NCBI GenBank assembly: GCA_001023575.1
Contig: CP011489.1
Span: 62,001-126,000, forward strand
DNA from: Actinobacteria bacterium IMCC26256
GTDB lineage: Bacteria; Actinomycetota; Acidimicrobiia; IMCC26256
Length of the DNA stretch: 64,000 nt
Reading direction: 5' to 3'
The position numbers and the translations under genes are program-made. The notes under the pieces were generated by a model. It had not been told where the DNA came from and did no database searches. It was given only the letters and a program-made list of their open reading frames with translations. Below, one piece after another: positions 35,061-42,860 of the stretch. Position 1 is the first letter of the stretch, and each line of letters begins with the position of its first letter.

Positions 35061-36117
35061 AGATCTAGCTCTTCATAAGGCACACCCCTATCCGTGCAAG
35101 TTCCCGCCAAGTATCGTGCAAGCCCATTTACCCGATAAAGGTCTAGTTTTTGATCCATATTGCGGAAGCGGCACGACGCTTTTAGAAGCTGCGTACAGAG
35201 GATTAGATGTTTTCGGTGTGGACTGCAACCCAATTGCGACTTTAATTTCAGATTGCAAACTTGTAAACGTTCCTAGTAAAAGTCTTTATCAAATATCCAA
35301 GCTCGCCGCAGACTTTGATCTCCACTTGAATGAACTAGCGAGATTTGACGCGCCTCTCCATGAATTTCCAGGTCGTGATCACTGGTTCTCGGAGCAGGCC
35401 CAAAAAGAGTTTGCCTACGCTCTAAAGATTCTTTCTACATATCGTCGAGGGTCGGGCGAGTGGAGCATTATTGCGGTGGCGCTATCGGCAATAACAAACA
35501 GGTTTAGTAATCAGGACTCGGAAACTAGGTACGCGGCAGTCTCGAAACCGTCAGTTCCTGGCACGATGACGCGGTCATTTCTCAAAAAAATTGAGAGCAT
35601 AATCAGCGCACTGCATGAGAGAGGCGAACTTAAATCAAAAAGAGTTACCCATCTAGGGGATTTAAGACACGGAGTCCCTCTCGAACCACAGAGCGTCGAT
35701 GTAATCATCACGTCTCCGCCTTATGCCAACACAATGGATTACTATCTTTATCATAAGCAGAGGATGAACATTCTGGGGTTTGACTTTAAGCAAGCACAGA
35801 ACTTGGAGATTGGATCTCGCCATCAGTTCTCCTCCAAAAAAGACGATGTTTCTAAATGGAATGAGGACTATGAGCTTGCCCTCTCAAAGGCGTTAGAACT
35901 ACTCAAGCCTGGAGGCGTCGCATGGATCATTATCGGGGATAGTCAAATTGCTGGCGACAGAATCGATGGTGGAGCCTTGACAGTTGATGCAGCGAAATCA
36001 CTTGGTTATAGATCAAATGTTATGGAGTCAATTCCAATGGCAGGAAAGAGTAGGCTTTTTGCAGCGAGTTTCCAACGCCCGAATAAGTATGAGCACGTTG
36101 TTCGAATACAGGGGTGA
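35050..36117 (+). CDS. DNA methyltransferase 2 (TSPPY type)
   Basis: A 355-residue protein with a TTG start. Motif I is FDPYCGSGTT (~34-43) and motif IV is TSPPYANTMDYY (~221-232). A long segment (~75-200), which may hold the target-recognition region, separates them, so this differs from methyltransferase 1. It overlaps methyltransferase 1 by 11 bp and the following large protein by GTGA. It would modify the second strand of the same site. No stand-alone regulator is seen inside the cluster. Confidence 0.85.
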   Translation: MSSEDLALHKAHPYPCKFPPSIVQAHLPDKGLVFDPYCGSGTTLLEAAYRGLDVFGVDCNPIATLISDCKLVNVPSKSLYQISKLAADFDLHLNELARFDAPLHEFPGRDHWFSEQAQKEFAYALKILSTYRRGSGEWSIIAVALSAITNRFSNQDSETRYAAVSKPSVPGTMTRSFLKKIESIISALHERGELKSKRVTHLGDLRHGVPLEPQSVDVIITSPPYANTMDYYLYHKQRMNILGFDFKQAQNLEIGSRHQFSSKKDDVSKWNEDYELALSKALELLKPGGVAWIIIGDSQIAGDRIDGGALTVDAAKSLGYRSNVMESIPMAGKSRLFAASFQRPNKYEHVVRIQG

Positions 36118-37730
36118 CTGTGCCAGAAGAGCTTCGCATTTACTACGAGTGCCTGGAGCAGGCAAGACATTTTGTAGCCCCGATTGCTCAGACAGCAACA
36201 GGAATTCTCGCAGATCCAATCTTCATTGAGATTAGCAAAGCAACCGCTAAATCGGTGATAGCTAAGTCGCTGGCCATGGGCCTTGCCCTAAGAAATCCAG
36301 ATGCAATAGTCACAGTTGTTCGTGAATCTGTAGAAATTCCTTTGGTATGGATCGAGTTCACCACCCAGGTATACACGGAAGATCACGCACTGCAAGGCTT
36401 TAACTCATTTGTTGCTGCTGGGAACGCCAATATTCCATTTGTCAAGATAGTGGCACGGCGGGTCTCTGCATCCGACCACGGCGGTGCAACTAACTTTGAC
36501 TACCGGCAACCGTTCAGAATTCTTTGGCGCGATTACGGCACGCCTTCAGTCCAACTCGAGTGGCCGCTTTCCGAGGATGCCACAACAGCATTGAGGAATC
36601 TTGAGCACAAAGCGTGCCCGCCTGAGGATCTAGGGCTGGGGGAATTACTCGAAGTTGCTTACAAAGGAGCCTGCAGCGGTGGCTCTGCGTCGGAAGCGAT
36701 CAGAGATTATGCGATTGTTTCGAGAACACCTCTTGCGCAAAATATCGCTGAAAATATGGCAGATGTAGGTGTTCATATAGAGAGATTGAGATCAACCCGG
36801 TTCTATCGCCGCGCTGATGGACGTTGGGAGCTCAAATTTAACCGTTGGGGCCACAGCATGGACCCTGAGCGCGGAATGGCTGAGTTCTATGGAAGTTTGC
36901 TTAAAGTCCCTCTAGCGGGGCGTCTTAATGACCCCAAGGCTAACAACGCAGAAGAAGCATTGGTAGCCTTGCGTCGGCATACCGGCATTAATATTCCGTT
37001 AGCCGCGTTGACAAATAAACGCATCTTTCAGGCAGAACAGTTTATTTTAAATTCTGCACTCAATAGAGCAGGGCTCATAATCGCTTGGTATTGCGATGAG
37101 TTTACGATCGGGGATCGTGATGGAAACACTCTCGTAACTATAAAGTGGGTGCTTGGTAAACCAGACGGATTAAAGGTCCTGTTCTCGACCGCTGATGTTA
37201 CAAAAATCGTCGAGAAGACTCATGTCACTGAGGATGACGTCACTTACGTAGTCGCAAACGAAACCTACCCAAAAAACGGTTTTGTAATACAAAGCGTTAG
37301 TTATCCGGGCGCTCAAGGCGATCTCGGGGTGCTCACGGGTGCTGGGAGAGCGGTGCGTCGAAAGTTCTTTGATGTAATTGCCACTAAAATTGTGGGCGCG
37401 AAGACAGTGATTTCGATTACGGAATCTAAAGGATCAGCGCAAAGATCGATAATCCAACCTGATATCGACACGGTTCTTAGTTGGCGCGATGATTCTGCGA
37501 ACCGGAAGAATCTTCTTACGCGCATTGGAGAAAAGATGACATCGATTGTGCTTGCTTCGATTGCATACCCTGGTTCCAAGGTAGTCCCGTCGAATCGCGG
37601 GGCCGATCTCGACATGGTGATCTTGGTTGAACCAGATGAATGGCAAATTTGGGCTCCTCTAAACTCTAGCGTCTTAGGCATTGACGTTCCGAAGGGCGTG
37701 TCGAACCTCCCGGTTCGTTACAAGTATTGA
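36114..37730 (+). CDS. Candidate type II restriction endonuclease
   Basis: A 538-residue protein, GTG start, translation-coupled to methyltransferase 2. I do not recognise a named enzyme. Two segments resemble PD-(D/E)xK half-sites: an N-terminal PDAIV (~62-66) with IEFTT strand (E81), and a C-terminal FFDVI (D420) with ITESKG (E437, K439). A middle block around GRWELKFNRWGHSMDPERG (~236-254) looks conserved but its role is unknown. Being the third gene of a two-methyltransferase unit makes restriction nuclease the best reading; a specificity or other accessory protein is possible. Confidence 0.55.
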   Translation: MTVPEELRIYYECLEQARHFVAPIAQTATGILADPIFIEISKATAKSVIAKSLAMGLALRNPDAIVTVVRESVEIPLVWIEFTTQVYTEDHALQGFNSFVAAGNANIPFVKIVARRVSASDHGGATNFDYRQPFRILWRDYGTPSVQLEWPLSEDATTALRNLEHKACPPEDLGLGELLEVAYKGACSGGSASEAIRDYAIVSRTPLAQNIAENMADVGVHIERLRSTRFYRRADGRWELKFNRWGHSMDPERGMAEFYGSLLKVPLAGRLNDPKANNAEEALVALRRHTGINIPLAALTNKRIFQAEQFILNSALNRAGLIIAWYCDEFTIGDRDGNTLVTIKWVLGKPDGLKVLFSTADVTKIVEKTHVTEDDVTYVVANETYPKNGFVIQSVSYPGAQGDLGVLTGAGRAVRRKFFDVIATKIVGAKTVISITESKGSAQRSIIQPDIDTVLSWRDDSANRKNLLTRIGEKMTSIVLASIAYPGSKVVPSNRGADLDMVILVEPDEWQIWAPLNSSVLGIDVPKGVSNLPVRYKY

Positions 37731-38144
37731 ACTGATGTGTAAAACTACGTACGCGTAATGGCAACAACAGGGCAGGATTTTAGCTAGGCGCTAGGCGAGC
37801 CTTGTGAGCGACTCGGCGGAACAGGATTACTCTGCATCGATCCGTGTATTTAAATGTGGCATTACTAGACCCTGTGGCCGAGAAATTAAGCGCTGACTGC
37901 GTCTTGAATAGAATCCCATGGAAACAACTTTCTGCGTGTAGTTAAGAAGCCGCACGACATGGAAACTACGCTCCCCAGCAATCTGCAGAGCGCGAGCGTG
38001 ATTTCCTCAGCCACCTGTGCAAATACCGTGGTACACCCTGGGCCTCATCACTACTTAAAACGCAGAAAATAAATCCTCAAAAGACAACGAGCCTCCCCGT
38101 TGCGAGATATATGCATTTGTGGCGCTTGGCTGAACCGGGTAAAA
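37731..38144. other. Gene-free 414-bp stretch with one copy of an island repeat
   Basis: No complete gene is seen. A short minus-strand open frame of about 40 codons is not convincing. It contains the first dispersed repeat at 38000-38044. It separates the R-M-like cluster from minus-strand cargo. Confidence 0.6.
38000..38044. repeat. Dispersed island repeat, copy 1
   Basis: GATTTCCTCAGCCACC is shared with 40748, as is a nearby AAAT-TACC-GT-GGTA segment. The second copy has TGCC-GC-GGCA, a paired change in both arms. Confidence 0.6.
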
Positions 38145-38855
38145 TTAACTGCAGCCAATAGAAGAAATGTGGGATTGCGTAAGCGCTCTACCGGTGTTTG
38201 CCATCACAACTCCGAGCAATTCGCTAGGCCAAAAGAGTTCGCTCTCTGCTGTCAGCCAGTAGCTAGGTGTTGTTGTCGCCTGGCCTACTAGTTTGGCCTG
38301 AGGGCTTGTGGCAAGGCGTTCGCCCTCAGGTCCTACAATTTGGCGCACATTATCTTTCTGCGGGTCACCCATCCCTGGATCCGATGCAAAGATTGCACAC
38401 GCGATGAGGTGATCGCTGACCACCTGTGGAGCGCTAGAGCTATCGGCAAATTTTAGCGCGATATCAGTTACTTCCATTTCGGTATGCCAAAGTCCATCGA
38501 GGACCAAAACGTTTCTTCCTTCTGCAGCGGTGCCGATCCGAATCTCGGACTCGCCGTAATCTTGCTCAAGGCGATGGAGTGCCACTTCAATGGATGCTCC
38601 GTCGGGCAAGTTAGTTGTCCCAGCCACTATCGCTTTGTTGGCGGAGCGAGTCACAGAATCCACAGTAAGCGTAAACACAGGCAGGATACTCGTCGAGGAA
38701 GTGAACCCTGAAGTAGACGTCACCGTATTCCTGCTGGTCGAGGATGTTATGGGTAGCTTGGCTACAGAGTCTCCTGATCCACTACAGGCTGCTAGTGCGA
38801 GCGCCATCGTGCATACACAGCCTGACATTGAGATACGGCGTTTACGCTTTAACAT
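38145..38855 (-). CDS. Island lipoprotein
   Basis: A 236-residue protein. The signal peptide ends in a lipobox with Cys 24 (ALALAAC). A Ser/Thr-rich spacer follows to about residue 60. The mature part contains beta-rich sequence (FTLTVDSVTRSANKAIVAGTT; ASIEVALHRL). No known catalytic motif is seen. It is the most downstream of the minus-strand cargo genes and may be co-transcribed with the pentapeptide genes. Confidence 0.6.
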   Translation of the reverse strand: MLKRKRRISMSGCVCTMALALAACSGSGDSVAKLPITSSTSRNTVTSTSGFTSSTSILPVFTLTVDSVTRSANKAIVAGTTNLPDGASIEVALHRLEQDYGESEIRIGTAAEGRNVLVLDGLWHTEMEVTDIALKFADSSSAPQVVSDHLIACAIFASDPGMGDPQKDNVRQIVGPEGERLATSPQAKLVGQATTTPSYWLTAESELFWPSELLGVVMANTGRALTQSHISSIGCS

Positions 38856-38871
38856 TAATCACTACCCTTTT

Positions 38872-39135
38872 CTAGTTACTGTTATCAGAGACCCTAGGAG
38901 GGTTACTAGCGCTTTGTGGTGGTGTAAAACCTTCAGGGCAAATTGTGTCTGAATCCCAAATGATCTCGCTCAGGTTGGCACTCTCTAGGTTGACGTCGCG
39001 CAGGGTTGCACTTCGCAGTGTGGCACCGTACAGGTTGGCACAGCTCAGGTCGGCACCGCGCAGGTCAGAGGAGGTCAGGTTGGCGTCGCGAAGGTTTACA
39101 CCTGGCCCTATCTCATACCCTTTTACTAACGCCAA
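38872..39135 (-). CDS. Small pentapeptide-repeat protein (island)
   Basis: I place the start at TTG 39135, by analogy with its paralogue, whose AAGGGG site sits in the same place; an ATG start at 39153 adds six codons. About nine A(D/N)LxxA units (LRDANLTSSDLRGADL) form a right-handed beta-helix, and the C-terminus ends in ICPEGFTPP. It is a short version of the next gene. Some pentapeptide proteins bind gyrase as DNA mimics; no evidence ties this one to gyrase. Confidence 0.6.
   Translation of the reverse strand: MALVKGYEIGPGVNLRDANLTSSDLRGADLSCANLYGATLRSATLRDVNLESANLSEIIWDSDTICPEGFTPPQSASNPPRVSDNSN
38873..38901. repeat. csrA-leader-like repeat, copy 1
   Basis: A 29-nt match to the leader of the CsrA-like gene (TAGTTACTGTTATCAGAG, then CCTAGGAGG). 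It overlaps the 3' end of the short pentapeptide gene. Confidence 0.7.
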
Positions 39136-39152
39136 ACCCCTGCCCCTTTTCA

Positions 39153-39182
39153 TAGTTACTGTTAGTCAGAGACTCTAGGAGA
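39153..39182. repeat. csrA-leader-like repeat, copy 2
   Basis: A 30-nt match, one base longer than copies 1 and 3 (GTTAGTCAGAG). It lies between the two pentapeptide genes. Confidence 0.7.
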
Positions 39183-39187
39183 GTTAC

Positions 39188-39919
39188 CTATGTTGGTGGC
39201 GTAAACCCTGCAGGCCACTTAGTAGTCGAATCCCAATAGGCGTCAACCTGCAAGGGGCCTTGCAGGATGGCAAAGTACAGGTTGGTCTCGCGCAGGTCGG
39301 CATGGTGAAGTTTGGCCTCGCGCAGGTTGGCACCGTCGAGGTTCGCGCCAGTCAGGATGGCATGGCTCAGGTTGGCCTTGCGCAGGTCGGCACCTTTCAG
39401 GTTGACACCGCCCAGGTTGGCGCCGATTAGGTTGGAATCGCTTAGGAAGGCACCCCAAAGGCTGGCGCCTCGTAGGAAGGCACCGTCAAGGCTGGCGCCT
39501 CGCAGGTTGGCACCGTCAAGGTTGGCCTCCCGTAGGTCGGCACCGTCAAGGTTGGCACGGGTCATCTCGGCGAAGCACAGTTTGGCAAAGAACAAGTTAG
39601 CAGCGCGCAGTTTTGTATCCCACAGTTTGGCGTCGCTTAGTTGGGCGCCGCTTAGGTTGGCGCCGCTCAGGTCGGCATCGCGCAGGTTGGCACTGAGCAG
39701 CCAGGCACTGGTTAGGTTGGCCTCGCGCAGGTCGGCACCGTCAAGGTTGGCACCTTGCAGGTTGGCTTTGGTCAGATTGGCACCGCTCAGTTTGGCACGG
39801 GTCAGGTTGGCACCTTGCAGGTTTGCATTGCGCAGTTTGGCATCGATCAGGTTGGCCTCTATCAGGCTGACTCCTGGCCCAATTTTAAAACCATTAGCTT
39901 TTCTATCGAATAGCCCCAC
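39188..39919 (-). CDS. Pentapeptide-repeat protein (island)
   Basis: A 243-residue protein with a GTG start. Nearly the whole length is A(N/D)LxxA repeats (~35 units; ANLRDADLSGANLSGAQL), predicting a quadrilateral beta-helix. The tail reads WDSTTKWPAGFTPPT, like the end of its paralogue. The gene is divergent from csrA-like, with 52 bp between starts, so a shared regulatory region is expected. Its cellular target is unknown. Confidence 0.8.
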   Translation of the reverse strand: MGLFDRKANGFKIGPGVSLIEANLIDAKLRNANLQGANLTRAKLSGANLTKANLQGANLDGADLREANLTSAWLLSANLRDADLSGANLSGAQLSDAKLWDTKLRAANLFFAKLCFAEMTRANLDGADLREANLDGANLRGASLDGAFLRGASLWGAFLSDSNLIGANLGGVNLKGADLRKANLSHAILTGANLDGANLREAKLHHADLRETNLYFAILQGPLQVDAYWDSTTKWPAGFTPPT

Positions 39920-39936
39920 TGCCTGCCCCTTCTATC

Positions 39937-39965
39937 TAGTTAGTGTTATCAGAAACTCTAGGAGG
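39937..39965. repeat. csrA-leader-like repeat, copy 3 (with the ribosome site)
   Basis: The best copy carries the csrA-like ribosome site CTAGGAGG, 6 bp before its ATG. The other copies keep the AGGAG part without a following gene. Confidence 0.75.
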
Positions 39966-39971
39966 CAACAC

Positions 39972-40127
39972 ATGCTCGTGCTTACACGCCGAGACGGCGA
40001 AACGATAAGGCTACTGCTACCCAATAGCGATGAGATCGAGGTAACGCTCATAAGTGGCGGCCCTTGCAGACTCGGGATTACTGCGCCAGATAATGTAGAG
40101 ATAGAGCGCACCGAGCTAACCGAATAG
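39972..40127 (+). CDS. CsrA-like RNA-binding protein
   Basis: A 51-residue protein with a strong AGGAGG site. It reads MLVLTRRDGET, then GGPCRLGITAP and ends VEIERTELTE. It keeps the CsrA RNA-contact residues L4, R6 and R7 on strand 1 and R46, aligned with Arg44 of E. coli CsrA, and the GxxAP motif. The strand 1-2 loop is two residues longer and the C-terminal helix is absent. CsrA dimers bind GGA motifs, often at ribosome sites. Its own leader has such a motif. CsrA is rare in actinobacteria, so an island-borne copy is notable. Confidence 0.8.
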   Translation: MLVLTRRDGETIRLLLPNSDEIEVTLISGGPCRLGITAPDNVEIERTELTE

Positions 40128-40164
40128 GTGCATACTGTCGGAATAACTCTAGGGAGGGCAGGAA

Positions 40165-40458
40165 ATGTCTAATACGCGCCGAATCGTGATGCTCATAACA
40201 ATCTTGTTTTTACTTGCGCTCCCCGTTAGACGAATCATGACCTGGCAGGCCGCAGGATGGTGCAAAGGTGGGATTTTTAGCGCTTATTATGATTACGACA
40301 AGCGATATCCAGACCTTAAAGACGGATCTAGAGACGCAGGCTGCAGAAGAGCCGCTCACCGCGCGCTGACCAAAGCCGAGCAGCAGGCTTTGCTAATTAC
40401 TGTTGGCGGGATTGCGGCATGGGTTTTACTACCAGGCAAGAAGCCCGAAACCGAATAG
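40165..40458 (+). CDS. Small island membrane protein
   Basis: A 97-residue protein starting 37 bp after the CsrA-like stop with a GGGAGGGCAG site. Two membrane helices are likely (about 7-25, IVMLITILFLLALPV, and 75-92, ALLITVGGIAAWVLL). The loop holds two Cys in a basic, Tyr-rich region. It is probably co-transcribed with the CsrA-like gene. Unknown function. Confidence 0.55.
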   Translation: MSNTRRIVMLITILFLLALPVRRIMTWQAAGWCKGGIFSAYYDYDKRYPDLKDGSRDAGCRRAAHRALTKAEQQALLITVGGIAAWVLLPGKKPETE

Positions 40459-40485
40459 GCATCAGTAGGGCACGGATGAGCAGGG

Positions 40486-40650
40486 TCAGTCGCTTTTCTC
40501 TCGCTTAAACCAAAGGTTTGTAGCCCCCATTCCAGAGCCGGTGCTCACTGCGACTAATTCCCACCCGTCACGGCTGTATTGGTCAAGAGTTTTCTCTTGT
40601 ACCTTCTTGAAGGCGCCTACGTTTACGACTGCGTGCTCCCACATCTTCAT
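40486..40650 (-). CDS. DUF4177-like small protein
   Basis: A 54-residue protein (MKMWEHAVVNVG..., DQYSRDGWELVAVSTG..., ending FKREKSD). The WExxVV opening and GWELVAV core are typical of DUF4177. An AGAAGG site precedes the ATG. It is antisense to nothing obvious and stands alone on the minus strand between csrA-like and the J-domain gene. Function is unknown. Confidence 0.55.
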   Translation of the reverse strand: MKMWEHAVVNVGAFKKVQEKTLDQYSRDGWELVAVSTGSGMGATNLWFKREKSD

Positions 40651-40747
40651 TGTTATGCCCTTCTGTTTGCCTACAGATCAACAGCAAGACCCTAACAGCC
40701 CCCAGCGCCACAGGTACATCGCCAGCACATCAACAGATCTCAGTCCA

Positions 40748-40806
40748 GATTTCCTCAGCCACCGGTCAGCCACCCACGCGAAATGCCGCGGCACCTCCCT
40801 GGCCAC
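40748..40806. repeat. Dispersed island repeat, copy 2
   Basis: It shares GATTTCCTCAGCCACC with 38000 and has an insert containing another TCAGCCACC. The TGCC-GC-GGCA inverted pair replaces TACC-GT-GGTA. It precedes the J-domain gene by ~125 bp. Confidence 0.6.
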
Positions 40807-40931
40807 GTCATTGCGTAAGCGGTCTATAGTCAAGACCCTACACACTTGAGTTGACTACTTTTCCGATTGCGGATCATGTGGTTTTTCTGTGAGGGCAAGT
40901 TCGTTGTGAAAGGGCAGGAGGGCGTAAAGAA

Positions 40932-41816
40932 GTGTCTCAAATCAATAATCCATTTATCGCTGTCGGAGTTGGGAAAGATGCGACAGCTGAGGAAATTAGT
41001 GCTGCTTGGAGAACCGCGGCAAAGAGGCTCCATCCAGACAGGCATCCCAACTCGAACAGGGAAGAGTTGGAGAGATTAACAACTCAAATGTCGATTCTGA
41101 ATGCGTCTTACCAGTTGCTTAGGGATGATCTCGAGGGCATGAGGCGAACGTTTTACCCTGAGAACTCGGTTAATGCTGGAGCCCAACGCCCAGGCGAATC
41201 AGCGGCACAATTTAGGGCAGCTCCTGTGCACCCCAGCCCAGAAACAGCCTGCCAAGCGTGTGGGAGCATGAACGCAATCAACGTTGGGTTTGTTGGTCAA
41301 GTTGGGATGCTAATCACGCGTCGAGTCTCAAATGTTGAAGCAAGGCTCTGCAAATTTTGCGCGCAGTCGATTGGCAGGAGGTATCAATCCCTAACGCTGG
41401 TCCAAGGATGGTGGGGACTTATAGCGTTTCTTAGCAATATTTTCTACATCCTCGCGAATGCTCTTGCACTAAATAAGGTGAGGAGATTACCTAATCCAGT
41501 TGCCCCCTTAGGGTTCGTGACTTCGCCGAGTGACCCAGGACGAGCAGTCATGAAGCGACCCTTAAGCTGGGTTGCACCGATACTTTTTGCCGCAGTGCTT
41601 GCGATAGGAGCATCTACTGACCCAGCCCCTCCCCAGACATTTAGCGTAGGAGGTTGCGTCTCCATGGATCAGGGGAGCGTTACCCCCGTTTCATGCTCAA
41701 CTCCCCACCTAGGGTTTATCACTGAGGCAACGAGTAGTTATCAAGCCTGCCCTGCCACTACCGATAACGCGGTGAGAACACTTGGGGTTACTTATTGCAT
41801 CGACTTTGATCAGTAA
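40932..41816 (+). CDS. Membrane J-domain (DnaJ-like) protein
   Basis: A 294-residue protein, GTG start. The J-domain lies at ~5-70 with HPD at residues 34-36 (RLHPDRHPN). Two CxxC pairs (CQAC and CKFC, ~99-143) look like a zinc ribbon, and two membrane helices follow near 160-180 and 208-226. The last ~65 residues are probably outside the membrane and contain four Cys around GGCVSMDQG and VTYCIDFD. It would recruit DnaK to a membrane site. The island partner is unknown. Confidence 0.72.
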   Translation: MSQINNPFIAVGVGKDATAEEISAAWRTAAKRLHPDRHPNSNREELERLTTQMSILNASYQLLRDDLEGMRRTFYPENSVNAGAQRPGESAAQFRAAPVHPSPETACQACGSMNAINVGFVGQVGMLITRRVSNVEARLCKFCAQSIGRRYQSLTLVQGWWGLIAFLSNIFYILANALALNKVRRLPNPVAPLGFVTSPSDPGRAVMKRPLSWVAPILFAAVLAIGASTDPAPPQTFSVGGCVSMDQGSVTPVSCSTPHLGFITEATSSYQACPATTDNAVRTLGVTYCIDFDQ

Positions 41817-42092
41817 CCATCCTTCTAGGCGCCTGACGCGCAGTTTATGTACGACTTGAAAACAACCTTGCTGATCTGTATCCCGACTAGGCACAGTTGC
41901 CCTTGGGACTTCTGCAGGCCGGGTGTGGAGCCCTAAGACGAAGAAGTGGTCAAAGCAGAAGTAAAGGCTCGGGATGTGAAGAGCACCCGCTAACAAACTT
42001 GTAAAACACTCAATCGTCTCGTAGGTAAATGTCCCACCGGGCTAGTACTTTTGATTGCACTAGGGCAGAAGTTTCAAGCAGAGGAGACCTCA

Positions 42093-42860
42093 ATGAATGC
42101 ACGAGCTATGACAGTGAATCTCGGGGGTGGCGGGCCAACCGCAACTAAGTACAAGACTGCGGCGGATGAGTGGGCTGAGCACGTTCGCCAGGATAAAACC
42201 CTTGACCTGCTGTTCGTGCAGGAAGTGCATGATCAAGATTGGCTCGATGCATGGAGTGCGCCCGATTGGCATGTAGTGGTCGGATCCGGCCCGCTCTATA
42301 AGCCGCGATCCGCGATTATTGCGAATTTTCCGATCAAGCCTATTTCGTATTCGACCAGTGACTACCACGGCTCGTATGTCGCAGTAGCGAAGGTCAAATC
42401 TGGTGCCGACGATGCTTGCTTATTTGCTTCGGTGCACGCGAGCCCTACTGCTCTAAGTGCAGAGTGGGTTGAGCGGTGGGTGTCGTGTGGTCTGGAGCGA
42501 CCGGTGCCTCGGACAGGCCTTGAACTTTGGGACTCCGATTTAGTGCTTGCCTCGATGCGTTCTTTAGCGGAACGGGGGCCATTGATAGTCGCCGGTGATT
42601 GGAACGAAGCTCGCAACTGGGACTCTGGCCACGGCGGTGTCGCGGGTAAGGAGTTCTTCGAGGGCGTTGAGGCTGCGGGTTTCGTCGACTGTGCATTCCG
42701 AGAGTGGAAAGCCGATAAGCCGACCCATGGCACATACCAACTAGATCACGTGTTCGCGTCGAAGAATGTGTCCGACCAAGTCGAAGTTCACTCGGCACCT
42801 GGAGAAAAAATCTCGGACCATGCACCGATCGCCTTTGAGGTACTGCTGAATGACAACTGA
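42093..42860 (+). CDS. Endonuclease/exonuclease/phosphatase family protein
   Basis: I use ATG 42093 (255 residues). EEP motifs are LLFVQEVHD (metal Glu), VAGDWNEA (catalytic Asp and Asn), QLDHVFAS and SDHAPIAFE (Asp-His pair). The family includes DNA/RNA nucleases and lipid or inositol phosphatases. No secretion signal is seen. The gene overlaps the next by 11 bp, so both may act together. A nuclease role in defence is possible but not supported by specific motifs. Confidence 0.8.
   Translation: MNARAMTVNLGGGGPTATKYKTAADEWAEHVRQDKTLDLLFVQEVHDQDWLDAWSAPDWHVVVGSGPLYKPRSAIIANFPIKPISYSTSDYHGSYVAVAKVKSGADDACLFASVHASPTALSAEWVERWVSCGLERPVPRTGLELWDSDLVLASMRSLAERGPLIVAGDWNEARNWDSGHGGVAGKEFFEGVEAAGFVDCAFREWKADKPTHGTYQLDHVFASKNVSDQVEVHSAPGEKISDHAPIAFEVLLNDN

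Noticed and set aside
39188-39919. Regular ~15-bp periodic DNA that could look like a CRISPR or tandem repeat array
   Set aside because: The period is that of the A(N/D)LxxA pentapeptide code; it is a protein repeat with no spacer structure.
39312-39971. Long plus-strand open frame rich in Arg/Leu/Ala/Pro opposite the pentapeptide gene
   Set aside because: It is the complement of pentapeptide codons; only its last 51 codons, from 39972, form a real gene (CsrA-like).
40678-40833. Minus-strand frame of ~42-52 codons (GTG 40806 or TTG 40833) with some protein-like character
   Set aside because: It overlaps the dispersed repeat, has no ribosome site and no family match. The related sequence at 38 kb does not keep the frame.
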